Made by a program: the position numbers and the translations under genes
Shown here: positions 1 through 8,587 of the stretch, piece after piece
How positions within the stretch are numbered: position 1 is the first letter of the stretch
Layout: each line of letters starts with the position of its first letter
The notes under the pieces: generated by a model
What the model was told of the DNA's origin: nothing
Seen by the model: only the letters and a program-made list of their open reading frames with translations
Databases searched by the model: none
Assembly: GCA_043101635.1 (NCBI GenBank)
Contig: JBICIE010000132.1
Span: forward strand, 1-46,094
Origin: CAYMJK01 sp043101635
GTDB lineage: Bacteria > Planctomycetota > Phycisphaerae > Phycisphaerales > UBA1924
Direction of reading: 5' to 3'
DNA: 46,094 bases

Positions 1-13
1 GCTCTTCCGATCT
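1..13. other. Illumina adapter remnant at contig edge
   Basis: The first 13 bases, GCTCTTCCGATCT, are identical to the shared 3' end of the Illumina TruSeq adapters (reverse complement of AGATCGGAAGAGC). They sit exactly at the sequence end. This is untrimmed library sequence and should not be read as biology. The pyrimidine-rich run that follows (14-50) may also be low-quality consensus. Confidence 0.93.
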
Positions 14-45
14 CCCCCACCTCCCCCGCCTCTCCCGCCTCGCAT

Positions 46-163
46 CCCCCTTGCGGGGGTGGCACAGGCGTCCCGCCTGTGCGACGCCGGCGCCCGAAGC
101 GTCACACCGCACCCGACCAACGGCGCCACCTGTGCCACCGATGTCGGCTCTGCGACATCGGTG
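46..163. repeat. Cluster of three palindromes (REP-like)
   Basis: Three hairpins lie close together: CCCCC-ttgc-GGGGG at 46-59; GCACAGGCG-tcc-CGCCTGTGC at 62-82 (perfect 9-bp stem); and CACCGATGTCG-gctctg-CGACATCGGTG at 136-163 (perfect 11-bp stem). None overlaps a credible gene. Short GC palindromes of this kind are often dispersed repeats in large GC-rich genomes. Their position at the contig end fits an assembly broken by a repeat. Membership of a repeat family is inferred, because no second copy was seen in this window. Confidence 0.6.
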
Positions 164-613
164 CTCCAACCCAGCGGCGCCACGCGTACCGACAGCCTCA
201 TCAGCGCATGCTCCGCAACAACACTCCCCGCCGGGCGCGCTTCGCAGCGCAGCGCCGAATGGGAACGGATTGCATCCTGCCGGCGGCAAACTCCCGAATC
301 CAACTCCGCCCGAGCCGGCGCCGGCCCCCACACAACATCACCTGCGTTCAGCCCCCGCCCAGCGCCCACACGGAGAAAACGACGCAAACGCCTCCCGTCG
401 CCGGTTCCCGGGCGAAGCCGCCTGCCCGCACACCTCCGTGGGTTTCAGTGGCCCACTGCGCCGGATGCGCTCCACCCGCGCCGACATCCGTCAGGCCCGC
501 CGGACCTCTACTTCATGCATCCGTGCGCCGCCAGCGCTCAGCCCGTCGCGCACCCACATCCAGGCCACCCCCGCCGGCCAACCCGGCCGCTTTCGCTGCG
601 CACTCCGCCCCGC
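164..613. other. Gene-free stretch
   Basis: This stretch holds long open frames on both strands only because stop codons are rare at this GC level. The translations are rich in Pro, Arg and Ala and match no family I recognise, and no start has a Shine-Dalgarno sequence. It lies downstream of the lysine aminotransferase stop codon. No gene or clear regulatory element is seen. Confidence 0.5.
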
Positions 614-1924
614 TCAGCCCTTCAGCGCTTCCTCCGTCCGCGACAGCAGTTCATCCGCCTCACCGTCGCTCATGACAAACGGCAGCCGAAACCGCACCGA
701 ATCCGGCCCGCACGGCAGCGCAATGACCCGCCGCGCAAACATCGCCTTCAGAATCACGTCGCGCCGCTGCGGACTCGGCGCCGTGAACGCCAGCAGCGAG
801 CCAACGCCCCGGATGTTGCCGATCTCCGCGCCCGACCGCGCCATCCGGCGCAGCCCGGCAAGCACGCGCTCGCCCAGCGCTTCCACCCGCGCCGCCAGCC
901 GATCCTCTTCGATGATCTCGATCAACCGCGCGCAGCGCACCATGTCCACCAGCGACCCGCCCCAGGTCGAACTGATGCGGCTCGGCGTCACGAACACGTT
1001 CCCCGGCGCCTCATCGATCCGCTCGCTGGCGTAGATCCCGCATACCTGCGCCTTCTTCCCGAACGCCACGATGTCCGGCGCCACGCCCAGCCGCTGCCAC
1101 ATCCACGCCTTGCCGGTCCCGAAGAACCCCGTCTGCACTTCATCAAAAATGAGCATCGCCTCCTCGGCGTCCGCATACTGGCGCAGACGATGGAGAAACT
1201 CAGGGCGCAGGTGCCGGTCGCCACCCTCGGCCTGCATTGGCTCGATGATGATCGCCGCCACCTTGCCCTTATGAGAAGCGAACTCCCGCTCGATGGCCGC
1301 GCATGCCGCGTCCTCCGCCGCCTGCGGATCCCCGATGATGTTGCCATCCAGATCGAACTCCACCGCCGGACTCGGAATCCGCGGCCAGGCGAACTTCGGA
1401 AACAGCCCCACCTTCTCCGGACGGGTGTTGGTCAGGCTCAGCGTATAGCCGGAACGCCCGTGGAACGCCCGCTCGAAGTGCATGATCACCAGATCGTTGA
1501 CATCGTCGCTGTAGCCCGTGCGCCCCAGCTTCCGCGCCTTCCAGTCGAACGCCGCCTTCAGCGCGTTCTCGACCGCCAGCGCCCCGCCGGAGATCCAGAA
1601 GTGATGCGGGAACCCCGCCGGAGTCACCCGCGTTGCAAACGCGTGCACGAAGCCGGCAAGCTCCTGCGTGTACACCTCCGGATTCGCAACGTTGCTCGAC
1701 GCCGCGGCCGCCAGTCGCGCCTTGATCTCCGGCTCGACCATCCGCGGGTGGTTGTACCCGATCGGCCACGATGCAAAGGACGTGTACACATCCAGGTAGT
1801 CCTCGCCGCTGAGGGCGTCGCGCAGCCAGACGCCATGAGAGCCGGGCATGTCGGCAACCAGCGGGAACCCCTCGACGAGTTGATGCCTGCGAAGAACCTC
1901 GTGGACGCTGCCGGCCTCGATCAT
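614..1924 (-). CDS. lat: L-lysine 6-aminotransferase (PLP enzyme)
   Basis: Predicted to move the epsilon-amino group of L-lysine to 2-oxoglutarate, giving 2-aminoadipate 6-semialdehyde and glutamate, a cytoplasmic PLP-dependent class III aminotransferase step in lysine breakdown. The 436-residue protein has the family's usual length. It shows the PLP-lysine segment FGKKAQVCGIYAS, preceded by IFDEVQTGFFGTGKAW, and the LAT-type stretch STWGGSLVDMVRCARLIEII. The ATG at 1924 was chosen because AAGGAGGGG lies just upstream (about 1931-1939). An upstream in-frame GTG at 2011 lacks such a site and would add 29 unconserved residues. The gene is monocistronic, downstream of the kinase at 2078-5251 and on the same strand. 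Other class III aminotransferases are the only serious alternative; the LAT-like active-site segment makes this call fairly firm. Confidence 0.88.
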   Translation of the reverse strand: MIEAGSVHEVLRRHQLVEGFPLVADMPGSHGVWLRDALSGEDYLDVYTSFASWPIGYNHPRMVEPEIKARLAAAASSNVANPEVYTQELAGFVHAFATRVTPAGFPHHFWISGGALAVENALKAAFDWKARKLGRTGYSDDVNDLVIMHFERAFHGRSGYTLSLTNTRPEKVGLFPKFAWPRIPSPAVEFDLDGNIIGDPQAAEDAACAAIEREFASHKGKVAAIIIEPMQAEGGDRHLRPEFLHRLRQYADAEEAMLIFDEVQTGFFGTGKAWMWQRLGVAPDIVAFGKKAQVCGIYASERIDEAPGNVFVTPSRISSTWGGSLVDMVRCARLIEIIEEDRLAARVEALGERVLAGLRRMARSGAEIGNIRGVGSLLAFTAPSPQRRDVILKAMFARRVIALPCGPDSVRFRLPFVMSDGEADELLSRTEEALKG

Positions 1925-2001
1925 CGCGCACCCCTCCTTGCACACGTCCCGGCCGGATGCCGAACAGAACGCCGGGCCCGGAAACCCCTCGAAATCGGAC
2001 A

Positions 2002-2007
2002 AGTATA
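2002..2007 (-). promoter_or_regulatory. Possible -10 element upstream of lat
   Basis: On the minus strand this reads TATACT within GTGATATACTTG, in an AT-rich pocket 78 bases before the lat start. A nearly identical string, GCGATATACTCG, lies before the first ECF sigma gene (5906-5911). No convincing -35 hexamer is seen at 16-18 bases, so only the -10 is proposed. Confidence 0.35.
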
Positions 2008-2077
2008 TCACTTTTTTACTTCGGTCGCCGGCGCCCGCGGGTCAAGCCGCAGGGCCGGGGACCGTCGGCGCCCCCAG

Positions 2078-5000
2078 CTATGGCCCCCCCACGCCCGAAG
2101 CGCGCCACAGCCGCACCGTGTGATCGCCCGAGCCGCTGACCAGGCACTCGCCATCGGGGGTGAAGGCCAGCGAGTAGATGTAGGAGGAGTGTCCGGCGAG
2201 CTGCGTCAGTTCCTCCCAGGTCGCCGTGTCCCAGAGCCGGATGAGACGGCTGCGCCCCGCCGTAGCCAGGCGCGTGCCATCCGGATGCCACGCCAGCGCG
2301 AGCACGCCATCGGTGTGCGGCAGCGTGGCAAGCTCGGCCGGCACGCCACCGGACGACCAGATCCGCACCGTGCCATCCTCGGACGCCGAGGCGATGCGGC
2401 GCCCATCCGGGGCGTGCCGGATGCGCGTCACCTCCGCGTCGTGCCCGGCGAGTGTCTGCACCGGCCGCCATGTCGCCGCGTCCCACACCGTGATGGCGTG
2501 ACCGGCGCCGGAGGCCACGAGTCGTCCGCCGTCGGGCGCCCAGTCGACCCCGCGCCCCCCGGCCCCGTCGAGGCGCGCCACGATGGCCCCGGTCTCCAGG
2601 TCGCGGACGGTCCCCGGCGGCATGACCGCCACGATCGCACCGGCCGGGTGCAGCGCAATATCGAGGATCTGGGCCGGCTCGGCGAACTCGGCCACGATCG
2701 CGCCATCGGGCCCGTGGGCGCGCACAAGCCCGCCCGCCGGCCCCCCGCCCGCAACGACGAGTCGACCGTCGTCAGCGCACGCAAGCCCGCTGATCCACTG
2801 CAGGCCCGCGCTCGGCCACAGTGGCGCCGCGTCGCCCGATTCGACGTCCCACGCGCGCAGACACGTCTCGGCGCCGAAGTAGCCGTCCCACCCGCCCGAG
2901 TAGATGCGCGCGCCATCCGGGCTCGGGAGGACCGGATAGACGTAGCCCCGGTGGCCCCGCAGCACATCCGGCTCGAGCGTGCGCAGATCCCACAGCCGGT
3001 GCGATTCCGGAGAAGCCGGATCCGCCGGATACGAGACCAGGCGCATCGCGTCGCCGCTGAACCAGCAGATGGCCGGGGTCGTGTGCCCGCGCAGCACGCC
3101 CAGCGGCTCCAGCGTCTCGGCGCCCCACAGGCGCAGCGAGCCGGTCTGCGCCCCCGAGACGATCATGTATCCGCCCGGCACATCCGCCCGCGGCGCGGGG
3201 CTGACCGTCAGCCAGTGGGTGTGCTCGGGCGCCATGGGCGCCGTCGCCAGCAGCCGCCCGTCGGTGACGTCCCACATCGTGATCGGGCCGCTGCGCCGCC
3301 CCAGCACGACCCGCCGGCCGCCGCTCGTAAAGACAGCGCAGGCGTACTCGGCGCCAGCGCCGGAGATCGTGCAGCGCAGCGCCCCCGAGGCGACATCGAA
3401 GACCTGCACATCTCCTGGGGCGTGCGCGACCAGCAGGTGGTCCCCAGCGGGACTGAAACACAGCCAGCCGATGCGCTCGGCGCTGGTGATCGGGCGGGCC
3501 ACGGGCGGCTGGCTGTCGAGATCGATCACGACCAGCCGGCCGCGATCATCGGTGAAGGCGGCTCGCTGCCCCGCCGCCGACAGGTCCGCGGGACCCTGCG
3601 GCGGCATGATGAGTCCGGGGAGGCCGGCGAGACTCACCTGTCGGGTTGCGCCGGTCTCAAGTTCTCGAAAGTACACGGCGCGCTGGTCGTACTCGACCCA
3701 GGCCTCGGCGCGGTAATCCGGCGTGATCTCGTAGCAGCCATAGCCGTGGTCGGTCTCGGGCATCGCCGCCCCGCTGGCGAGCCGGGCTGCATAGCGGGCC
3801 CCTCCGGGCGGCGCCGGCTCGCTCTCATCGAGCTGGCGCCACAGGTGCCGCCACTCCCACCTGCGCAGGCGCACCGGCGCCGCCTCGAGGCGGCGGCGCG
3901 CGGTGAGCACATCATCGGCGCCGAGCGCCGCGGCGGCGGCGACAAGGCTGGCGCGATAGGCGGTGCGCTCGGCACGGCGCATCTCGCTGCGGGCCGCATT
4001 GCGATCCTCCACCGCCGCGATGCCGAAGTAGGCGCTGGCGATCAGCCCGATGACCAGCACGGCGAACGTCGCGGCGGCGCCGCCCACCAGCGCGCGGTTG
4101 CGCCGGGCAAACTTGCGAAGCTGGTAGAACGTGCTTGCCGGGCGGGCCTCGATCGGCTCGTCGCGCAGCATGCGCCGGATGTCGGCCGCCAGAGCCCCCG
4201 GGGAGGCGTACCGGCGGGCCGGGTCCTTCTCGATCGCCTTGCTGACGATGGTGTCGATGTCGCCGCGGAACTCGCCGGCGCGGGACGCCAGCCGCGAAGG
4301 CTCCTTCTCGCGGATTAGACTGGCCGCCTCCGGGAGCGTGCGCCCGGCCAGGTCCAGCGGCGGCTCGCCGCACAGCAGCTCGTACAGAATGACGCCGATG
4401 GCGTAGACATCCGCCCTGCCGTCGACGCCGCCCGGCTCGGCGCGGACCTGCTCCGGGCTCATGTACGAGAGCGTGCCGATGAGCTGGCCCGCCTCGGTGC
4501 GTGTCATGCCGCGGGCCTCGCCGTCGGTGAACCGCGCCACGCCGAAGTCCAGCACCTTGGGCCATCCGGGCGGCGCCTCGGAGGCCGCCGGACGCCCGGC
4601 TCCCGAACCGGGCGGCGCCGCGTCGGCGACAAGGATGTTCGCCGGCTTGAGGTCGCGGTGAATCACGCCGCGCTCGTGGGCGTGCTGGACCGCGTCGCAG
4701 ATCAGGGCGACCAGCGCCAGGCGGGCCCGCGAATCGAGCCCGCGCCGGCCGGCGTATTCGTCGATCGGCTCGCCAGCGACCAGTTCCATGGCGAAGTACG
4801 GCTGCTCGCCGAGCGCGGTGCGCACGACCCCGGCCTCGTAGATGTGCGCGATCCCGGGATGCTGCAACTGCCCGAGAATGTCCGCCTCGCGTTGAAAGCG
4901 GCGCGGCGCGGTGGCGCACGCGACATCCGGACGGATCACCTTCAGCGCCACCCGCCGGCGCGGGGCGTCCTGCTCGGCCTCGTAGACCATGCCCATGCCG

Positions 5001-5251
5001 CCGACACCAATCACGCGCAGTACGCGATAGCGCCCGATGGTCTCCGGAACGCCCAGCTCGCCGGGCTGGGGCGCAGGGCTCCCGCCGAGGAACCGCGCAG
5101 GCGCCGCCTCATCATGCGCCAGCAGGTCCCGCACCTCGTCCCGCAGCGCCGCGTCGCTGCAGGCGTCCTCGAGGAACCGGTCGCGCTCCCGGGGAGGCAG
5201 CGCGATCGCCTGCTCGAACAACTCGGCCAGGCGAGCGTGCCGCTCGCTCAT
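2078..5251 (-). CDS. Membrane Ser/Thr protein kinase with WD40 propeller
   Basis: A 1057-residue receptor-like kinase. Residues 1-60 form the helical leader common in planctomycete kinases. The kinase domain (about 72-362) has the glycine loop IGVGGMGMVYEAE, the VALK lysine (K104), HRDLKPAN (198-205) and DFG (235-237), so it should be active. A transmembrane segment lies at about 387-414. Residues about 440-1050 hold many WD40 blades (for example VRIWSS, IRLWDTATW, VRLWRASG near the end), which would form one or two propellers for protein binding. The ATG at 5249-5251 overlaps the sigma factor stop as ATGA, so the two genes are co-translated. Planctomycete ECF/kinase pairs are known; the kinase presumably controls the sigma factor, but the signal is unknown. 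Confidence 0.9.
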   Translation of the reverse strand: MSERHARLAELFEQAIALPPRERDRFLEDACSDAALRDEVRDLLAHDEAAPARFLGGSPAPQPGELGVPETIGRYRVLRVIGVGGMGMVYEAEQDAPRRRVALKVIRPDVACATAPRRFQREADILGQLQHPGIAHIYEAGVVRTALGEQPYFAMELVAGEPIDEYAGRRGLDSRARLALVALICDAVQHAHERGVIHRDLKPANILVADAAPPGSGAGRPAASEAPPGWPKVLDFGVARFTDGEARGMTRTEAGQLIGTLSYMSPEQVRAEPGGVDGRADVYAIGVILYELLCGEPPLDLAGRTLPEAASLIREKEPSRLASRAGEFRGDIDTIVSKAIEKDPARRYASPGALAADIRRMLRDEPIEARPASTFYQLRKFARRNRALVGGAAATFAVLVIGLIASAYFGIAAVEDRNAARSEMRRAERTAYRASLVAAAAALGADDVLTARRRLEAAPVRLRRWEWRHLWRQLDESEPAPPGGARYAARLASGAAMPETDHGYGCYEITPDYRAEAWVEYDQRAVYFRELETGATRQVSLAGLPGLIMPPQGPADLSAAGQRAAFTDDRGRLVVIDLDSQPPVARPITSAERIGWLCFSPAGDHLLVAHAPGDVQVFDVASGALRCTISGAGAEYACAVFTSGGRRVVLGRRSGPITMWDVTDGRLLATAPMAPEHTHWLTVSPAPRADVPGGYMIVSGAQTGSLRLWGAETLEPLGVLRGHTTPAICWFSGDAMRLVSYPADPASPESHRLWDLRTLEPDVLRGHRGYVYPVLPSPDGARIYSGGWDGYFGAETCLRAWDVESGDAAPLWPSAGLQWISGLACADDGRLVVAGGGPAGGLVRAHGPDGAIVAEFAEPAQILDIALHPAGAIVAVMPPGTVRDLETGAIVARLDGAGGRGVDWAPDGGRLVASGAGHAITVWDAATWRPVQTLAGHDAEVTRIRHAPDGRRIASASEDGTVRIWSSGGVPAELATLPHTDGVLALAWHPDGTRLATAGRSRLIRLWDTATWEELTQLAGHSSYIYSLAFTPDGECLVSGSGDHTVRLWRASGVGGP

Positions 5252-5841
5252 GGCCCGCCGCCCTCGACCGGCTCTTCGCCCAGTTCCCGGTGCAGCAGGG
5301 CGCGTGCCAGCCTCCAGTCGCTCTCGGCCGTCCGCAGCGACACGCCCAGCGCCTCAGCGGCCTGCGCTGCGGTGAGACCCCCGAAGAAACGCAGCATCAC
5401 CACCTGGTAGGGGCGGGGGTGATCTCGCTCCAGCCGGTCCAGCGCCGCCGAGAGCGCCAGCATGTCGGGCGCAGGAGTCTCAAAGGGAATCTCGATCTGC
5501 TCGGCGCTGACGCGGGCCCGGTCGCCCCCGCGCTTCAGACTTGCCTTTCGCCGGGCCTGCTCGACGAGGATGTCGCGCATTGCCCTGGCCGCGGCGAAGA
5601 AGAAGTGCCCGCGGCTCTCCCAGCCATCCTCCGGCGAGCGGCCCACCAGGCGCAGGTACACCTCGTGGACCAGCGCCGTCGGCTGAAGGGTCTGGCGCGG
5701 CGCCAGGGCCCGCATCCGGGCGGAGGCCAGCGACCGCAACTGTTCGTACACCACCGGCAGCAGGTCCTCCGCCGCGCGCGAGTCGCCTTCCCGGATGGCC
5801 CGGAGCATGGCGGTGACGCGCTCGTCGGGAGACGGATTCAC
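5248..5841 (-). CDS. ECF-type RNA polymerase sigma factor (kinase-linked)
   Basis: A 197-residue sigma-70 family protein of the planctomycete type often paired with Ser/Thr kinases. Region 2 includes EDLLPVVYEQLRSLA and PTALVHEVYLRL; region 4 includes GGLTAAQAAEALGVSLRTAE, a helix-turn-helix. The start is the GTG at 5839-5841, because AGGAG lies five bases upstream (revealed as GCAGGAGAAAAT-GTG). In-frame starts further up have no such site and would run through unconserved sequence. The stop overlaps the kinase start by four bases. No anti-sigma gene is adjacent, which fits control by the kinase. The fibre-like secreted protein gene (5957) is transcribed divergently from the same 115-base gap. 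Confidence 0.88.
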   Translation of the reverse strand: MNPSPDERVTAMLRAIREGDSRAAEDLLPVVYEQLRSLASARMRALAPRQTLQPTALVHEVYLRLVGRSPEDGWESRGHFFFAAARAMRDILVEQARRKASLKRGGDRARVSAEQIEIPFETPAPDMLALSAALDRLERDHPRPYQVVMLRFFGGLTAAQAAEALGVSLRTAESDWRLARALLHRELGEEPVEGGGP

Positions 5842-5905
5842 ATTTTCTCCTGCGGGTCCGGGCGATGGATTGCGGCTTGAAGTCGGGGCGACGGAGCCCC
5901 GCCCG

Positions 5906-5911
5906 AGTATA
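5906..5911 (-). promoter_or_regulatory. Possible -10 element upstream of ECF sigma gene
   Basis: The minus strand reads GCGATATACTCG here, matching 10 of 12 bases of the sequence before lat. It lies 64 bases upstream of the sigma GTG start. A small hairpin, GGGGC-gacgga-GCCCC (5885-5900), sits between it and the gene. No -35 match is visible. Confidence 0.35.
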
Positions 5912-5956
5912 TCGCAACCCTCAGAACCCCCGGCCCCGGGGGCAAGGAGATTCCCC

Positions 5957-7237
5957 ATGCCCCGCACGACCGATCGCAGCACATCCGCATCCGGGCGCAG
6001 CAGCCGCTTCCTGCGGCGAGCGGCGGGATTCGCCGTCGGCCTCGCGACCCTTGCGCCGCTGGCGCCGGCAGTCGCGCAGACGGATTCCACCATCACCTAT
6101 CAGGGCCTGCTGTCGGAGTCCTCGCAGGCCTACACCGGCTCGGCGGACTTCCGGTTCCGGCTGTGGGACGCGCCGGCGGCGGGCCAGCAGCACGGCCCGA
6201 CCCGCGAGGTCCCGGGCGTCGCCGTGGAAGATGGCCTGTTCGACGTTCAGCTCGACTTCGGCCCGCACGCTTACACCGGCGGCCGCTGGCTGGAGATCGA
6301 GGTGCGCACGCCGGCATGGAGCGGGACCGGCACGCCCCCGCCTTTTACCCAGCTTGCGCCGCGCCAGGCCGTCACGCACGCGCCGTACGCCGTGCAGACG
6401 CGCGGTATCGTGGTGGACAGCGCCAAGCGCGTCGGCGTCGGATCGGCGGATGTCGATATGCTACGCGCCGATCTGAACATCGTCGGCAACGATCCAGCGT
6501 TCACCGGACACCTGGCGATCGTCAACTCCGCGTACCCCTCCACCGCCAACCAGGCCGACGCCTACATGACCGGCTGGGGCAATGAGTTCGGGACCGGCGC
6601 CGAGGGCCGGCTGTGGGTCTTCGGCAACGCCTTCGGCGCCGACCGCAACGTCTACCTGATGAACCAGCTCGACGCCGCGATCGCCATGGGGACATCCGGG
6701 CGCACCGGCGACCTCGTCATCACGGCGGCCGGCGACGTCGGGATCGGCGTGGCCAGCCCGCAGGCCAGGCTCGATGTGGATGGCTGGGTGCGCGCCGAAG
6801 TCGTGGAAATCACAGGTGGTTCCGACATCGCCGAGCCGTTCGACATCGTCGGCGCCGACGTCCGCCCCGGCATGGTGGTCTGCATCGACCCCGAGCGCCC
6901 CGGCGATCTGCGTCTCTCGGACCGGGCGTACGACCCGACCGTCGCTGGTGTCATCAGCGGCGCCGGCGGCGTTCGTCCGGGCGTGACCCTCACGCAAACC
7001 GGCACAGAGGCCGACGGGCAGCACCCGGTTGCCCTGACCGGCCGCGTCTGGTGCTACGTGGACGCCGATGCAGGCGGTCCGGTCGCGCCCGGCGATCTGC
7101 TGACCACCTCGAGCGTGCCCGGGCACGCCATGCGGGCCGCCGCGGACCGCAGCGCCAACGGCGCCATCCTGGGCAAGGCGATGTCATCGCTGCCGGCCGG
7201 ACGCGGGTTGGTGCTGGTGCTCGTCAATCTTCAGTAG
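5957..7237 (+). CDS. Secreted fibre-like surface protein
   Basis: A 426-residue exported protein. The signal peptide is about residues 1-40 (twin-Arg rich start, hydrophobic AAGFAVGLATLAPLAPAVAQ). Residues about 43-150 carry the motif ITYQGLL...GSADFRFRLWDA...VEDGLFDVQLDFG...WLEIEVR...LAPRQAVTHAPYA, seen before tail-fibre-like modules in many planctomycete proteins. The last 140 residues (SDIAEPFDIVGADVRPGMVV to GAILGKAMSSLPAGRGLVLV) form a conserved domain resembling the ends of phage-tail and IMC-type chaperone proteins. The ATG at 5957 follows AAGGAG at 5944-5949. It is divergent from the ECF sigma gene and may be one of its targets (inference). The molecular role is unknown; a structural or adhesive surface role is most likely. 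Confidence 0.72.
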   Translation: MPRTTDRSTSASGRSSRFLRRAAGFAVGLATLAPLAPAVAQTDSTITYQGLLSESSQAYTGSADFRFRLWDAPAAGQQHGPTREVPGVAVEDGLFDVQLDFGPHAYTGGRWLEIEVRTPAWSGTGTPPPFTQLAPRQAVTHAPYAVQTRGIVVDSAKRVGVGSADVDMLRADLNIVGNDPAFTGHLAIVNSAYPSTANQADAYMTGWGNEFGTGAEGRLWVFGNAFGADRNVYLMNQLDAAIAMGTSGRTGDLVITAAGDVGIGVASPQARLDVDGWVRAEVVEITGGSDIAEPFDIVGADVRPGMVVCIDPERPGDLRLSDRAYDPTVAGVISGAGGVRPGVTLTQTGTEADGQHPVALTGRVWCYVDADAGGPVAPGDLLTTSSVPGHAMRAAADRSANGAILGKAMSSLPAGRGLVLVLVNLQ

Positions 7238-7278
7238 TCTGCACAACCCCAGCCACACCGCTGAATCGGAGACCAATC

Positions 7279-8532
7279 ATGCGATCGACACAGACCAACC
7301 TGTCCGCCGCGTGCGCAGCGCTGCTGGCGGGCGCGGCCGCAACGTCCGCGCCGGCTCAGACAGGGACCTGGGCCTTTCCCGAAGGCTCGTTTGATCCATC
7401 AGGAAGCGGCTTTGCGCCCTATGCCACGCTGCGGGCCGCGGCCTGCGCCGCCGAGGCGACGCCCGAGCGAGTCGTCCTGCTCGGAACCGGCGCCTATCAC
7501 GAGGCGCTCACGCTCGACGGCCCGCTCACGCTGCGGGCCCAGGGCGGTCCGGCGACGATCGGAACGGGCGCAGCAGACGCCACGAGCTTCACCGTGGAGA
7601 CCTACAACACGCACCTGTTCGGCGAGATCCCCTCGCTGCTCGAAGACATCATGATCTTCTTCGGGCTGCTGGAGCATCCGCTGACCTGGCAGGACGACCA
7701 GCGGGCGTCGCGCATCGGCGCGCTGTTCACCGGCGCCGGCCACGATGTCGTCGGCCTGCAGGAAGTCTGGAACGACGGCCTGTGGCAGGTCATCCGCAAC
7801 GCCAGCGGCCAGCCGCGATCGTTCTACGGCGATCAGAAGGGCCAGGGTGTCAGCATACCGGTGTTCGGGGCGATTCCCGACCAGCTTCACTCCGGGCTCG
7901 GAATCCTCAGCCCGCTGCCGATCGCCGCGTCGCAGTACATCTACGCCCGGGAGACGGGCATCCCCGAAGCCCTGTCGGCGAAGAGCTACATCGCGGCCCA
8001 CGTCGTCAAGGGCAGCTTCGCCGTCGGCATCTTCATGACGCACCTGCAGGCGGGCTCGGAGTTCGATTCGGATGTGCGCGGCGCCCGCGCGAGCCAGTTG
8101 CTCGAGCTGCGCCAGGCCGTCCTGTCATTTCGGCTCGCAAATCCCGACAGCCCCGTGATCATCATGGGCGATCTCAACATCCGTGGCTCCGGCGATCCGA
8201 CCTCCGAGTATCAGCAGAACCTGCTGACCATGTTCGACCTGGAGGGCTTCATCGACGCCGCCCGCGAGGACTTCTGCAACCGCCCGCGCAACGGTGTCAC
8301 GTCGTCACGCGACAACGATCTCAACCGCTACTTCGACCCGCAGACCAGCGATGCGCGGCTCGATTACGTCCTCTACGCGCCCAGCGCCGACGGGCGTGTC
8401 CGCCTGATCCTTCGCGAAGTCGAGACGCTGGATCACATGGGCCCCACCGCGCTCTCCGAGAAGGGCCTCGTCACCAGGCGCCTCTCCGACCACTATGGCG
8501 TCCGCGCCAAGTTCGATCTGATCCGTCGCTGA
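7279..8532 (+). CDS. Secreted endonuclease/exonuclease/phosphatase family enzyme
   Basis: A 417-residue exported hydrolase of the DNase I / sphingomyelinase (EEP) fold. The signal peptide is about 1-27 (ends SAPAQ). Residues 30-98 look like a short piece of a right-handed beta-helix (SGFAPYATLRAAACAAEATP, then VVLLGTGAYHEALTLDGPLT). The EEP domain follows with the expected residues: TYNTH (N110), LQEVW (E162), FMTHLQAG (H255), IMGDLN (D298, N300), ARLDYVLYA and a final SDHYGV. The layout is closest to bacterial sphingomyelin phosphodiesterases, but a secreted nuclease is equally possible. GGAG lies just upstream of the ATG at 7279. It is 41 bases downstream of the fibre-like gene, probably in one operon. 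Confidence 0.82.
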   Translation: MRSTQTNLSAACAALLAGAAATSAPAQTGTWAFPEGSFDPSGSGFAPYATLRAAACAAEATPERVVLLGTGAYHEALTLDGPLTLRAQGGPATIGTGAADATSFTVETYNTHLFGEIPSLLEDIMIFFGLLEHPLTWQDDQRASRIGALFTGAGHDVVGLQEVWNDGLWQVIRNASGQPRSFYGDQKGQGVSIPVFGAIPDQLHSGLGILSPLPIAASQYIYARETGIPEALSAKSYIAAHVVKGSFAVGIFMTHLQAGSEFDSDVRGARASQLLELRQAVLSFRLANPDSPVIIMGDLNIRGSGDPTSEYQQNLLTMFDLEGFIDAAREDFCNRPRNGVTSSRDNDLNRYFDPQTSDARLDYVLYAPSADGRVRLILREVETLDHMGPTALSEKGLVTRRLSDHYGVRAKFDLIRR

Positions 8533-8587
8533 TCCTGCCGCCTGCCACCTGCCCAACCCACTGGTACGACACCGCAAGGAGCTTCCC

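Noticed and set aside
2011..2011. Upstream GTG start for lat
   Set aside because: It lies inside the proposed -10 element, lacks a ribosome site, and adds residues with no similarity. The ATG at 1924 has a strong one.
59..4318. 1419-codon open frame on the plus strand opposite lat and the WD40 kinase
   Set aside because: Antisense shadow of two well-supported genes. The translation is Arg/Pro/His-rich, without domains or a ribosome site.
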